A stretch of DNA of 64,000 nt from Albimonas sp963816545 (GCA_963816545.1 CAWFLE010000007.1:558001-622000); one strand, 5' to 3'. Shown: positions 24,064 through 33,236, numbered from the stretch's first letter. The notes: generated from the letters alone by a model not told the origin. Numbers and translations are program-made.

Positions 24064-24745
24064 ACGGGACGAATGAGGCCCGCAAGCCCATGATGTCGCC
24101 AAGTCATGGTTGACAGGAGGTTGCTGCGGGGATGAAGCGCCTGTGACGCGCGGGGGAGGGCCGGGAGAGGCCTTGTCCCGCGGGCGGGACGCCGCGGTTC
24201 CCGCAAGACCGCCCGCGGCGCAAGTTTCGCCTGCGCGGCCCCGTGCACACGATCCGCGACCGGGCTGGCGTCGGTCGCAAAGGCGGCGCGACGTGAGCGC
24301 TTTCATTTGATGACCCGCGGCGGATCCCACGTGGCGTCTTCTCAATACTTAAGAGGTAAGCGTTTCACTTGATTTGAGCTGAAGGCGGCTTCAACGGGCA
24401 TGAGAGTCGCCCAGCGGCCGGACAGCGGCATAGACACAGCCAGATCAACGCGAATTTCGGCAAGTCGTGCGGTGATTTGCGCAGGACGCACGAGGGGAAG
24501 ATTGCGCACGGCTCTCCGCGCCAGCCTGTTCCGCTGCATTGAAGCTGCTTTTCCCGCCCAGGCGGTCGAGAGCGAGCTCGGCGACGCGGAGCATTTCAGA
24601 CCTCGCCGGAAGGGCGGCCGGCGCCTCCGCGCGCTGGCCAGCGTCCGTCGCGATCTCCATCGCCAGTTCCTCCGGCGCCATCCCCAGACCCTTCCCATCT
24701 ACGAATTCTACATCGCGAGTAGCGAGGCTCTGAAAGATCACGGAG
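24064..24745. other. Intergenic region at the left border of the Mu-like element
   Basis: About 680 bases with no convincing gene. To about 24290 the composition matches the host. From about 24294 it becomes less GC-rich and contains two MuA-box-like repeats. A 98-codon frame on the minus strand (24445-24741) occupies the place where Mu-like phages carry a repressor. It has no recognisable HTH, so it is not called. Confidence 0.5.
24294..24376 (+). repeat. Probable left end of the Mu-like element with two MuA-box-like repeats
   Basis: CGCTTTCATTTGATGA (24298-24313) and CGTTTCACTTGATTTG (24361-24376) are variants of one motif and resemble the Mu end consensus that starts YGTTTCAY. A TG dinucleotide at 24294-24295 sits four bases outside box 1, as at Mu-type termini. 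The right end was not found. Confidence 0.4.
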
Positions 24746-26560
24746 ATGGCTCATGCGCGGTCGCGCGGCGTTCTTCGTTCGCGGCTGCATGACGAGGCGG
24801 CCAATGCCGACCTGATGGCGGCGCCGCCGTCGATGCAGGCTGAGGCGGAGCGGCGGGCGGCGATGGTGCGGCTGCTGCTTTCCCCGGCGACCCCTTCGTC
24901 ATGGCCTGATCGGCTCGCCCTGGTGCGGGCGAAGTTCGGCGAGAAGGCCGCCGGCAAACCCACGTTGCAGCGCTATTTGAAGGCCGTTGAAGGCGTCGCC
25001 CCCGGCCAACTTCGCCCCTGCGCTCCTCCCCCGCCACAAGGGGCGGCAGGCGAAGGCGGACACGTCGCCGGAGGCATGGGCCGTGTTCATGTCCGGGCTG
25101 GACCGCGGCGGCCTCGGCTTTCCCTTGGTGCAGGCGTGGCGGGACGTGCGGGACGTGGCGGCGAACCGGGGATGGGGTGGCCCTCCTATGCGACTGTCTA
25201 CCGGCGCCGGCACGCGCAGCCCGAAGCTCGGACGCTGGTTGCCCGACATGGGCGGGAGGAGACCCGGCGGCGACTTACTCAGCCGATCCGCCGGGACAAG
25301 AACAGCGTCGGCGCGCTGGAATGGGTGTCTCTCGATGGACATACGGTCGACGTCTTCCTGACCTTCGGCGACGGTCGCACGCTGCGGTTCACGCTCCTGA
25401 TTCTGGTGGACGTCGCACCGAACTACGTCCTTGGTTGGGAGCTGACGGAATCCGAGAACGCCCCGACGACGGTGCGGCTGATCCGGCGCGTGGTCGAGCG
25501 ATGCGGGATCTTCGACCGTCTCTATACCGACAACGGGTCCGTCTTCGCCGGGCACCTGGCGGCGGGCGGGGCGGTACATCGGTTCCGCAACGCATGCGCC
25601 AAGCTGGCGGCCGTGCGGCCCCTCGGCATCTGTCATGACCTCGGGATCGACCTGAAGTTCGCGCTGCCGAAGAACGCGCAGGCGAAGATCTCGGAGCGCA
25701 CCTTCGCGACCCTCTCCCGCGTCATCGACGACCGGCCGGAGTTCCAAGGCGCCCCTGCTGGCCATGGGCCCGGCGCGGCGCCCGACGACTCGGTTCGGCC
25801 CGTCCCCATCGACGTGGTGAGGGCCGTGGTTCAGCGCGAGGTTGACCGCCGCAACCGCGAGCCGGGCCGCTGGTCTCAGGGGGCCTGCGGGCGGTCCTAC
25901 GAAGCGGTCTTCGAAGCCGCGATGGCGCAGCGCATCCGCCGGCAGGCGACCGCGCGCCAGCTCTACCTCGCCGGCCTGATCTACACCCCGGCCGCCGTGG
26001 ATCGCTGGGGCCGCGTCACGCTCGACGGCTGGACCTATGGCGGGCCGGAAACGCAGGAGGCTCTGCGCCGGCACCATGGCGCCGGCCGGCGCGTCCTGGT
26101 GGGGCGCGACCTCGCCGACTTCAGCGCTCCGGCGCTGGCCTTCGACGAAGGCGGGCGCCTGATCTGCGAAGGCATCGAGCCGGTGAAGGCCGGCGCCTAC
26201 GGGAGCGCGGACGGCATCCGCGACGCAGCCCGGAACCGCAAGGCGGCGCGGGACGCGGTCGCCGCGGCCAACGACTACCTTTCCGAGGCGGCCTATGCCG
26301 CCGCGGTGGCGGACCTTCCGGGACCGGCGCCGAGCGCTCCGGCGGCTCGACGCATCGTCGCCGGCCGCTTCGCCGCCCCTCTGCGCCCGGCTGCGGCCGA
26401 AGCGCCCGAGGCGGAGCCGGACGCGGTCACCGCTGAGATGCAGGAGAACATGAATTCGGGCCATCGCCGCACGTCTCGCGGCGAAGAGCCTGAGGGGCGC
26501 TGCAACGCCCCTCAGGCCGGTGAGCGCGGGCGAGGCCCGCCTTCGCAGACGGAGGAAGAC
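24746..26560 (+). CDS. Mu-type DDE transposase (MuA-like), frameshifted N-terminal part
   Basis: A MuA/integrase-catalytic-core transposase that would cut and join element ends. The N-terminal helical part (MAHARSRGVLRSRLHDE) is followed by WPSYATVYRR. The catalytic core has Asp in WVSLDGHTVDVF, Asp in LYTDNGSVFAG and Glu in KISERTFATL. A Mu C-terminal beta-barrel follows (GLIYTPAAVDRWGRVTLDG). One extra base near 25010 and one missing base near 25170 shift and then restore the frame. No stop is present before the muB start at 26561, so the frame continues straight into the ATPase. A true end near the hairpin at 26488 was probably lost. Confidence 0.8.
26488..26517 (+). other. Strong hairpin between muA and muB
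   Basis: GCCTGAGGGGCG (26488-26499) and CGCCCCTCAGGC (26506-26517) form a perfect 12-base stem with a 6-base loop, 43 bases before the muB start. It could attenuate or punctuate transposase-ATPase expression. Confidence 0.6.
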
Positions 26561-26951
26561 ATGGCGGAGATCGTGAGGCTTGCAAAGCCGGAAGCGCCGC
26601 CGCGGCCAAGGCCGGGCGGGTTCCTGATGACCACCACGGCCGAAGAAATCCGCGGTTCGCTGAACCTGATCCGGTCCAGCTCCGGCGGCGGCATGACCGT
26701 GATCGCCGGCGCCCCCGGCATCGGCAAGACCGAGGCGCTTCTTCACCTCGCGCAGGAGCTGAAGGACGGCGCGCTCTATCTGCGCGTCGCCAAGGGCGAG
26801 GGGCGGCCCTGGAGCCTCGCCTACAGCATCATGCGAGGGTGGGGCGCGGCGCCGCATGAGGACCGGGCCTTCCTGAGCGGCGGCCTGAGGCGGGCGCGGG
26901 AGCGGCTTGCGGAGAGCATCGGCCCAGACTGCATCGTCCTAGAGTGGAAGC

Positions 26952-27562
26952 CTACCAGTCTGGATCGTATCCGCAGGCGCTGAAGTAGTTGGCGCACTCG
27001 GCGGGACCGAAGAGGTCGACGATCCGGCCGATGGCGGCCCAGAGGCCCTCGACGGTGCGCTCGCCGGCCCTGCGCAAGAGCGCCTTGAGCTTGGCGAAGG
27101 CGTTCTCGATCGGATTGAAGTCGGGGCTGTAGGGCGGGAGGAAGCGGAGTTCGGCTCCGGCCGCCTCGATCAGCGCCTGCGCCCTCGGCCCCTTGTGGCT
27201 GGAGAGGTTGTCCATGACGACGATGTCGCCCGGGCGCAGTTCCGGCGCGAGGACGCTCTCGACATAGGCCTCGAAGGCGTCCCGGTTGATCGGTCCGCTG
27301 AGCACGAACGGCGCGATCATTCCGCGGGTGGTCAGCGCGCCGACGAAGGTGGTCGTCTTCCAGTGGCCGTGGGGGAAGCCCATGCGCAGGCGTTCGCCCC
27401 GCGGGGCCCGGCCGTGGGTGCGGCCCATGTTGGTCTTTGCCCAGGTCTCGTCGATGAAGACGAGCCGGTCCGGATCGAGGTCGATCTGTTGCTCGAACCA
27501 GGCCCGGCGGCGCTTCAGGACGTCGGGGCGATCCTGCTCGCCGGCATGGGCCGTCTTTTTTT
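26952..27562 (-). CDS. IS630-family transposase, orfB (catalytic part, reached by frameshift)
   Basis: A DDE catalytic domain in a second frame. RLVFIDETWAKTNMGRTHGR carries the first Asp (and the DET motif), DIVVMDNLSSHKG the second, and LPPYSPDFNPIENAFAKLK the final Glu. It ends CGYDPDW, ten bases inside the element end. All catalytic residues are present, so a frameshifted orfAB product could still be active. This makes the element potentially mobile even though its host element is dead. Confidence 0.85.
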
Positions 27563-27901
27563 GCGCGTGATGCCGTGGCGCTGGAAGAACCGGCGCAGCG
27601 TGCCGTAGCCGAAGCTCTGGCCATGATCGGCGAGCACGACGCGCAGCTCCTCGATCGTGGCGTCGGGCGTCTCGCCCAGCAGGCGCAGGATCAGCTCGGC
27701 CTGCGCCTCCACCCGCGCCGACCGCCGGTCGCCGCCGAGCGGCCCCGACCGGGCGTTGCCCTGCGTGCGGGCCAGCGCACGCCAGCGGCTTACGCTGGCC
27801 GGGCTCACGCCGAAGCGTGCGGCGGCCTGCCGATGGCTGGCCCCCTCCGCGACGGCGGCGAGAACTCGGGTTCGAAGATCGAGCGAAAGGGCTTTCGACA
27901 T
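27515..27901 (-). CDS. IS630-family transposase, orfA (HTH part)
   Basis: A 128-residue first frame. MSKALSLDLRTRVLAAVAEG, then GVSPASVSRWRALARTQGN form the paired helix-turn-helix that binds element ends. Near its 3' end the message reads ATCACGCGCAAAAAAAGACG. The A7 run (27556-27562) is a typical slippery site that lets ribosomes pass into the catalytic frame. If no slip occurs, translation stops at PTS. Confidence 0.85.
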   Translation of the reverse strand: MSKALSLDLRTRVLAAVAEGASHRQAAARFGVSPASVSRWRALARTQGNARSGPLGGDRRSARVEAQAELILRLLGETPDATIEELRVVLADHGQSFGYGTLRRFFQRHGITRKKRRPMPASRIAPTS

Positions 27902-28307
27902 GGCGGCCGGCCTCCCGCCCGGCCGACAGCATGAATCAGAACCCGCTCCCGGAGGGAATCCCGCGATTCACTCAGACCGGCCGCCGCTCTAGGGGCGGGG
28001 CGCAGAACCTCAACGAATACGACGACAAGACCCGGCTCATGGGCGCCGGCTTCGAATGGCTGCGGGCGCTGCCGGAGGAAGGGGGCTTCGCGCTCGCCTT
28101 CTGCGGGGACATGAGCCTCGCGCCCACCGTCGGGGACATGCCGCAGCCGGCAAGCCGCCTGCGCCGGCCGCTGACGCTGAAGGGCGTGGGCAAGGGCGAT
28201 GTGGCCCGCTTCGCCGAGAGCATCCGCGCCGCGATCCACGCCGAAGGACTGACTCCGAAGGGGGGTCGCTGATGCCTTCCAAGCCTCTGGACACGAAGGA
28301 ACACACC

Positions 28308-28659
28308 ATGTCCGACAACCGCGACGCGGATGCGCGTTTGCAAGCTGCTCGCCGCTGCCGCGCAGGGCGTCACGCTGCTGGAGGTCGCTCTGAATCTCGT
28401 GAAGTTTTCGCAGGATGACGTGGAGCGCGGCGCGGAGTTGCGTCAGCTCGACCTGCATGTGGAAACTCCCGCAAGGCCGCGGCGCCCGTGGATGTTCGTG
28501 AAGACGGATGAGGACGGGCTTGTTACGTCCCCCCATGTTTCTCTTCAGCGTGCGACGGACCTCGCTCTGGCGGAGTCGGTCGCGCGCCAGCTCCGGGTCG
28601 ACCTCGGCAAGGCCCGTCAGCTTCTCGATGAGCCTGGGGACGGGAGCGTGCTCCAGTGA
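28308..28659 (+). CDS. Small Mu-element accessory protein, one probable indel
   Basis: About 116 residues after one correction near 28330. MSDNRDADAR is preceded by AAGGA and continues in a neighbouring frame with KLLAAAAQGVTLLEVALNLV, PRRPWMFVKTDEDGL and a late helix, ALAESVARQLRVDLGKARQL. It follows muB at the position where Mu-like phages keep short early genes. No family is recognised. Confidence 0.4.
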
Positions 28660-28802
28660 GCCACCCGAAACCCGACCTCGACGTGAACGCCCTGACCGAC
28701 GTGCTCGAATTGGCCGCGGCGACGCTCGACTTCATCGCCATGGAGATGGACGAGGGCCTTCTTGCGATGCCGGCGACCGCCGATCGGACATGGCGGAGCT
28801 GA
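28656..28802 (+). CDS. Very small Mu-element ORF with GTG start
   Basis: A 48-residue frame beginning at GTG that overlaps the previous stop (GTGA): MSHPKPDLDVNALTDVLELA, then ATLDFIAMEMDEG, a plausible acidic helical protein. The overlap and phage-like packing are the only support. Confidence 0.35.
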   Translation: MSHPKPDLDVNALTDVLELAAATLDFIAMEMDEGLLAMPATADRTWRS

Positions 28803-29143
28803 CGCGGCAGCTTGCCGCGGCGCGGGACCTGACGGCGCAGCTCGCAGCGCTCCCGGACGCGGCGCTGAACGAGCTTTCACGGGCGTTGAAGAGGCCGTTC
28901 GGACGCCTTCGACGGCGCCTGACCGGGCGACTGGCGCGGGACCGGGCGCCGCGGCCCGCCCTCCAGGCTCGACGCCGCACGCGGAGCTGAACGCCTTCGT
29001 CCGCGCGCGGATCGCCGACATGACATTCCGACCTCGCGGACGCGGTGGCGCAGCGGCTCCCGCCGGACCGCCGAACCTCCGTCAGCGCCCTGCATCGCTG
29101 GTGGATGCGGGAGCGGACGAGGGCGCGGCGGGCGGAGGCGTAG
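28790..29143 (+). CDS. Mu-element small protein with C-terminal SALHRWW motif
   Basis: About 117 residues when a missing base near 28890 and an extra one near 29030 are corrected. MAELTRQLAAARDLTAQLAA at the start, HAELNAFVRARIADMTF in the middle, then DLADAVAQRLPPDRRTSVSA and LHRWWMRERTRARR at the end. The tail is like the HTH-type ends of small Mu-phage proteins (gp27-like), but the assignment is tentative. Confidence 0.4.
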
Positions 29144-29146
29144 GGA

Positions 29147-29485
29147 ATGACGCCGCCGCGCGCCGACGCCGCAGACGAAGACCGAGCAGAGGCGCCCGCC
29201 GACCCCGGGGGCGGCGGCGGTCCGGCCCATGCCGCGCCCCTCGCGGACGTCCCGGGCGAGGCTCCGGCGATCCGCTTCTTCCTCAACTCCGGCGGCGCCG
29301 AGCTGCACCTCCCCCGGCGTCCGCGCGGCCGGTCGCGCCCGGTGCAGGTGGTGGGCGAGACGAAGGCGCAGGAGCCTGCGGACGCCGCCCACCTGATCCC
29401 GAGCCGCATTCCGCTGGCGAAGCCCTGGATCGCCCGGAGACATCTTTCGGTAGCGTCCACGGAGGTGGTGGAGATTCCAGTGTAG
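29147..29485 (+). CDS. Unrecognised ORF running into the IS256-type element
   Basis: A 112-residue frame starting three bases after the previous stop. PAIRFFLNSGGAELHLPRRP is the only structured-looking part. Its last 13 or so residues come from the left end of the IS256-type element, so the native 3' end has been replaced. Likely a truncated Mu-element gene; function unknown. Confidence 0.25.
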   Translation: MTPPRADAADEDRAEAPADPGGGGGPAHAAPLADVPGEAPAIRFFLNSGGAELHLPRRPRGRSRPVQVVGETKAQEPADAAHLIPSRIPLAKPWIARRHLSVASTEVVEIPV

Positions 29486-30358
29486 CCGGAGGTGGCGCTG
29501 ATGGAGGCGCTGCAGAAGGCCGATGACGGCAATTTCCTTCGCAGGCTCGCGGAGACGGTGCTCCAGATCCTCATGGAGGCCGACGTGGAGGGGCTGATCG
29601 GGGCCGGGCGCTATGAGCGCAGCGGCGAACGATCGACCTGGCGCAACGGCTACCGGGACCGGACGCTCGACACCCGGCTGGGGCAGTTGAACCTGCGCAT
29701 CCCGAAGCTGCGGACCGGGAGCTGCTTTCCGCCCTTCCTCGAGGCCCGGAAGACGACGGAGAAGGCGCTGATCTCGGTGATCCAGGAAGCGTGGATCGCA
29801 GGGGTCTCCACGCGCAAGGTCGACGACCTCGTCCAGGCGATGGGGCTGTCGGGCATCTCGAAGAGCCAGGTGTCCAAGCTCTGCAAGGAGATCGACGAGC
29901 GCGTCGGAGCCTTTCTGAAGCGCCCGCTGGAGGGGGACTGGCCCTATGTCCGGCTGGACGCGACCTACCTGAAGGTGCGCGAGGGCGGGCGCATCGTCTC
30001 GGTCGCGGCCATGATCGCCGTGGCCGCCAACAGCGATGGACGGCGAGAGATCATCGGCCTGCACATCGGCTCCTCGGAAGCGGAGACCTTCTGGGCGGGC
30101 TTCCTCAAGAAGCGCCGCGCCGACGTCGTGGGCATCTTCCCCAACGAAGAAAGCATCATCCGCCTCATCGGCGCCGTCCTGCTCGAGGCGAACGACGAGT
30201 GGCAGCTCCAGCACCGCTACATGCAGGTCGAGGCCATGGCGGAGCTCGATGCGCCCGCGCCCGACCCGCTCGACATGCAGCTCCAACTCAGCGGCCGCAT
30301 GATCATGATGGCGCCCTCGGCTACACCACGAATTTCCACCTCATTGACGGACGTGACC
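29449..30358 (+). mobile_element. IS256-family element with internal deletion
   Basis: The ends are imperfect inverted repeats. The left begins GGTAGCGTCC and contains GTGTAGCCG; the right, read on the minus strand, begins GGTCACGTCC and contains the same GTGTAGCCG. The element is about 910 bases, versus roughly 1.3 kb for a full member. No direct target repeats flank it. Confidence 0.7.
29501..30315 (+). pseudogene. IS256-family transposase, internally deleted
   Basis: The N-terminal two-thirds are good: MEALQKADDGNFLRRLAETV, then TWRNGYRDRTLDTRLGQL and the first catalytic Asp in YVRLDATYLKVREGG. After AETFWAGFLKK the sequence jumps directly to RADVVGIFPNEESIIRL, which in full members follows the NPLER-N-EIKRR region. 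About 100 residues, including the second Asp and the catalytic Glu, are therefore missing. It cannot be an active transposase. The normal C-terminal stop is also lost. Confidence 0.8.
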
Positions 30359-31063
30359 TGGTGCGCGGGGGCGCCGGGCGTGTCGGAGATCGCCCGGACC
30401 CTGCTCGGTTCGGACGTCTCGGTCCGCAAGCGGCTGAAGGACAGGCGACGCGATGGGCGGGGCGGATTTCGCAGGCGTCCGAAGGAGGCGGAGCGGCGGC
30501 TTCCCTCCAAGCGGGCCGGCGGAGCTGCCACCTTTGGCCTCGGGCGCCGCAAATACGGGCTCATGCCCCGCACGGTCCGGCCGTTTGCCGGCGGGGCGTC
30601 CGCCTCTTCAGAGGATCGGCGGGCTTCGATCCGTCCCGCGCCGGCGCCATGGTCGCCGCAGGGCGCTGCGGGACACCGGGTCCTGAGCCCGGCTCGGTCC
30701 GGCCGTCGAGTTCCGGGGCGCCCGCCGCCCCTCCCCAGCCTCCGGCCCCGCGACCGCCCGCCGCCCGATGCCGGCCCGCGATGCCGCGGCCCCTCCGCAG
30801 CTCGCCCCCCAGCCGCGAGGAACCGGCGGTCCTCACGGATCCCGGCTTCCAGCGGCTCAAACCAGGTGAAACGGGCGATCGGAGCATGTGAAAGACAACA
30901 CGACGCTGCCGGCCCTCCCCCCCCCCGGCGGGGGAGGGAGGCGCCCGGGAAGGCGGCGGTCCGGCGCGAAGTTCGGGGCGCGAGGCGCCATCGCCATTTC
31001 GGCTCACATCAGGGGGCGAACCCCGGTCGTCTTCGCCTCGCTCGCGCTCGCCGCGGGCGAAGG

Positions 31064-31131
31064 GCCGGCGTCAGCCCTCCCGTTCACGCGCGCCAGAGGG
31101 ACGCCTGCGAAACGGACAGGAACCGGCGGGA
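31064..31131 (+). repeat. Dispersed repeat family B, copy 1
   Basis: Begins GCCGGCGTC and ends AACCGGCGGGA. About 80% identical by eye to 31162-31228, giving a 98-base tandem period; a further copy in the opposite orientation is at 21684-21745. Confidence 0.75.
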
Positions 31132-31161
31132 GTCGTCGCCCGCGCTCGCCGGAAGCGACGC

Positions 31162-31228
31162 GCCGGCGTCGGCCCTCCCGCCCACGCGCGCCCGCAGGGC
31201 GCCTGCGAACGGATGGGAACCGGCGGGA
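31162..31228 (+). repeat. Dispersed repeat family B, copy 2
   Basis: Same unit as 31064-31131, with an intact palindromic core GCGCCCGCAGGGCGC. Confidence 0.75.
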
Positions 31229-31238
31229 GGCGGGCGGG

Positions 31239-33236
31239 TCAGGCGGCCTCGTCGGGGGCGATCTCGGCGATGCGCTGGCCTCGGTCCACCATCTGGCCCT
31301 CGGTCACGGAGATCGAGACGGCCCGGCCGGAGGCGGGGGCCTTGATCGGGATCTCCATCTTCATGGATTCGAGGATCGCCACCGTGTCGCCGGCGGAGAC
31401 GGCGGCGCCCTCGGTCGTGAGGATCTTGACGATGGCGCCGGTGAGGGGGGAGGTGAGGATCCCGTCCGGGGCGGCCTCGGCGGCGGCGAAGGCGAGGGGG
31501 GGCGCGGCCTCGTAGAGGCGGCGGCCGGTGGGGGTGGAAAGGGCGACGGCTTCAGGGGTGGTCCGGGCGGTCAGGGTCAGGACCTCGGCGCCGTGGGCGA
31601 GGCGCCAGCGGTCGGGGGAGAGCTCCGCGAGGGTCAGGGAGAGGAGGCCCTCGGCGTCCTCCACGGTGAAGGCGCCGTGCTCGCCGATGGGGGAGACGCG
31701 GAGTTCCTCGTGGACCGTCCCGGCGAGGGCGAGGGAGACGCGCTGGTGGGGGGCGGGCTCGCCCACGCCCAGGCGCCAGTTGGTGAAGGTTCCGCGGCGC
31801 CGCCAGGGGCTGGGGTCGCCCTCCGCGCGCGGGGCCGCGAGCCAGAGGCAGGCGGCGGCGGCGCGCCATAGGCGGGCGGAGGGGTCCGGGGGCGGGGCGG
31901 CGAGGGCTTCGAGATTCTCGTCGATCCAGCCGGTGTGGATCTGCATCCGCGCCACGTCGGGGTGGCGGGCGAGGGACGCGAGGAAATCGCGGTTGGTGGT
32001 CACGCCGGAGACGGTGGTTCGGGAGAGGGCGCGGGCGAGGGCGTCCAGCGCCTGCGCGCGGTCCGGGGCGTGGACGATCAGCTTGGCGATCATCGGATCG
32101 TAGTAGGGGGTGACCTCGTCGCCCGCCTCGACGCCCGCGTCGGCGCGGATGTCGTCGGGGAGCGCCACGGTCGCGAGGCGGCCGGTGGAGGGGGCGAAGT
32201 TCATGCCCGGGTCCTCGGCGTAGAGGCGGGCCTCGATGGCGTGGCCGCTGGGGCGGATGTCGGGCTGGGCGAGGCCGAGGCCCTGCCCCGCGGCGACGCG
32301 GAGCTGGAGGGCGACGAGGTCGAGGCCGGTGATGGCCTCGGTCACCGGGTGCTCGACCTGGAGGCGGGGGTTCACTTCGAGGAAGAAGCGGTCTTCGCCT
32401 GAGACGAGGAACTCCACGGTGCCGAGGGATCGGTAGTTCAGGGTTTGCCCGAGGCGGACGGCGTCGGCGGCGAGGCGCTGGGCGACGCCCTCGGGGAGGT
32501 CCGGGGCGGGGGCTTCCTCGATCACCTTCTGGCGGCGGCGCTGGAGGGTGCAGTCGCGCTCGTGCAGGTGGAGGACCGCGCCCTGCCCGTCTCCGGCGAT
32601 CTGGACCTCCACATGGCGGGCGTGGGGGAGGAAGCGCTCCAGCAGCAGACCCTCGGAGCCGAAGGCGTTGCGGGCCTCGCGCAGGGCGGAGTCGATGTCC
32701 TCGGCGAGGGTGGAGTCCGAGGCGACGAGGCGCTGGCCGCGGCCGCCGCCGCCGCCGACGGCCTTGAGGAGGACGGGGAGGCCCATCTCGCGGGCTTTCG
32801 CCGCGATCTCGGCGGGGTCGGAGAGAGCGGTTTCGGAGCCGGGAACCACGGGGATGCCGGCGGCGATGGCGGCCTGCTTGGCGGAGGCCTTGTCGCCGAA
32901 GCGGGCGAGGGTCTCGGGGGTGGGGCCGACGAAGAGGAGGCCGGCTTCCTCGCAGGCTCGGGCGAAGGCGGGGGTTTCGGAGAGGAAGCCGTAGCCGGGG
33001 TGGATCGCGTCGGCGCCGGCGGCGCGGGCGGCCTCGAGGACGGCGGGGATGTTCAGGTAGGACTCGGCGGCCGGGCCGGGGCCGAGGCGGAGGGAGCGGC
33101 CGATCTCGCGCACGTGGAGGGCGTGGGCGTCGGCGTCGGAGTGGACGGCGACGGGCTGGATGCCGAGCGCCCGGGCGGTGCGGGCGATGCGGCAGGCGAT
33201 CTCGCCCCGGTTGGCGATGAGGAGGGTGCGGATCAT
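31239..33236 (-). CDS. Acyl-CoA carboxylase alpha subunit (biotin carboxylase plus biotin carrier)
   Basis: A 665-residue subunit of a biotin-dependent acyl-CoA carboxylase (3-methylcrotonyl-, geranyl- or propionyl-CoA type). The biotin carboxylase domain has LLIANRGEIACRIARTARAL, ATP-grasp LKAVGGGGGRGQRLV, HVEVQIAGDG and EVNPRLQVEHPVTEAITG. The biotinyl domain at the C-terminus has the modified Lys in LESMKMEIPI (about residue 626). With the beta subunit upstream it forms the holoenzyme. It is the last gene of the seven-gene operon, 139 bases after the beta gene. The exact acyl-CoA cannot be read from sequence. Confidence 0.9.
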   Translation of the reverse strand: MIRTLLIANRGEIACRIARTARALGIQPVAVHSDADAHALHVREIGRSLRLGPGPAAESYLNIPAVLEAARAAGADAIHPGYGFLSETPAFARACEEAGLLFVGPTPETLARFGDKASAKQAAIAAGIPVVPGSETALSDPAEIAAKAREMGLPVLLKAVGGGGGRGQRLVASDSTLAEDIDSALREARNAFGSEGLLLERFLPHARHVEVQIAGDGQGAVLHLHERDCTLQRRRQKVIEEAPAPDLPEGVAQRLAADAVRLGQTLNYRSLGTVEFLVSGEDRFFLEVNPRLQVEHPVTEAITGLDLVALQLRVAAGQGLGLAQPDIRPSGHAIEARLYAEDPGMNFAPSTGRLATVALPDDIRADAGVEAGDEVTPYYDPMIAKLIVHAPDRAQALDALARALSRTTVSGVTTNRDFLASLARHPDVARMQIHTGWIDENLEALAAPPPDPSARLWRAAAACLWLAAPRAEGDPSPWRRRGTFTNWRLGVGEPAPHQRVSLALAGTVHEELRVSPIGEHGAFTVEDAEGLLSLTLAELSPDRWRLAHGAEVLTLTARTTPEAVALSTPTGRRLYEAAPPLAFAAAEAAPDGILTSPLTGAIVKILTTEGAAVSAGDTVAILESMKMEIPIKAPASGRAVSISVTEGQMVDRGQRIAEIAPDEAA

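Larger units (their letters stand above)
26942..27989 (-). mobile_element. IS630-family insertion sequence, TA-flanked
   Basis: A 1048-base element flanked by TA (26940-26941 and 27990-27991) within CTAG on both sides, the usual IS630/Tc1-type target. The ends are imperfect inverted repeats: the left begins GAGTGGAAGCC and the right, on the other strand, begins GAGCGGCGGCC. It carries two overlapping minus-strand frames joined by an A7 slippery run. It splits the muB-like gene. Confidence 0.85.
26561..28272 (+). pseudogene. MuB-like AAA ATPase, interrupted by an IS630-family element
   Basis: The target-selection ATPase partner of the Mu-type transposase. GGAGGAAGAC precedes the ATG. The first part has MTVIAGAPGIGKTEALLHLA (Walker A) and ends at SIGPDCIVL, where the IS begins. 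After the IS, QNLNEYDDKTRLMGAGFEWL, GFALAFCGDMSLAP and the C-terminal SIRAAIHAEGLTPKGGR resume. The Walker B acidic pair expected at the junction (VLDEAQN) is destroyed. Even with the IS removed, two surplus bases remain at the junction. The gene is non-functional. Confidence 0.8.
30359..31238. other. Gene-free repeat-rich region after the mobile island
   Basis: 880 bases without a supportable gene. Open frames here have Arg/Pro/Gly-rich low-complexity translations and no ribosome sites. It holds a degenerate family A repeat (30911-30940) and two family B repeats near its end. Confidence 0.6.

Noticed and set aside
24110..24310. Short plus-strand frame after the crotonase gene
   Set aside because: Low-complexity Gly/Arg/Pro translation with no ribosome site or homology-like motif.
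24445..24741. Minus-strand 98-codon frame left of the transposase, possible Mu-type repressor
   Set aside because: No helix-turn-helix, no ribosome site, and no family resemblance could be seen.
30453..30890. Arg/Pro-rich frames between the IS256-type element and the carboxylase operon
   Set aside because: Composition-driven open frames in several phases with no start signals; the region is repeat-rich intergenic DNA.
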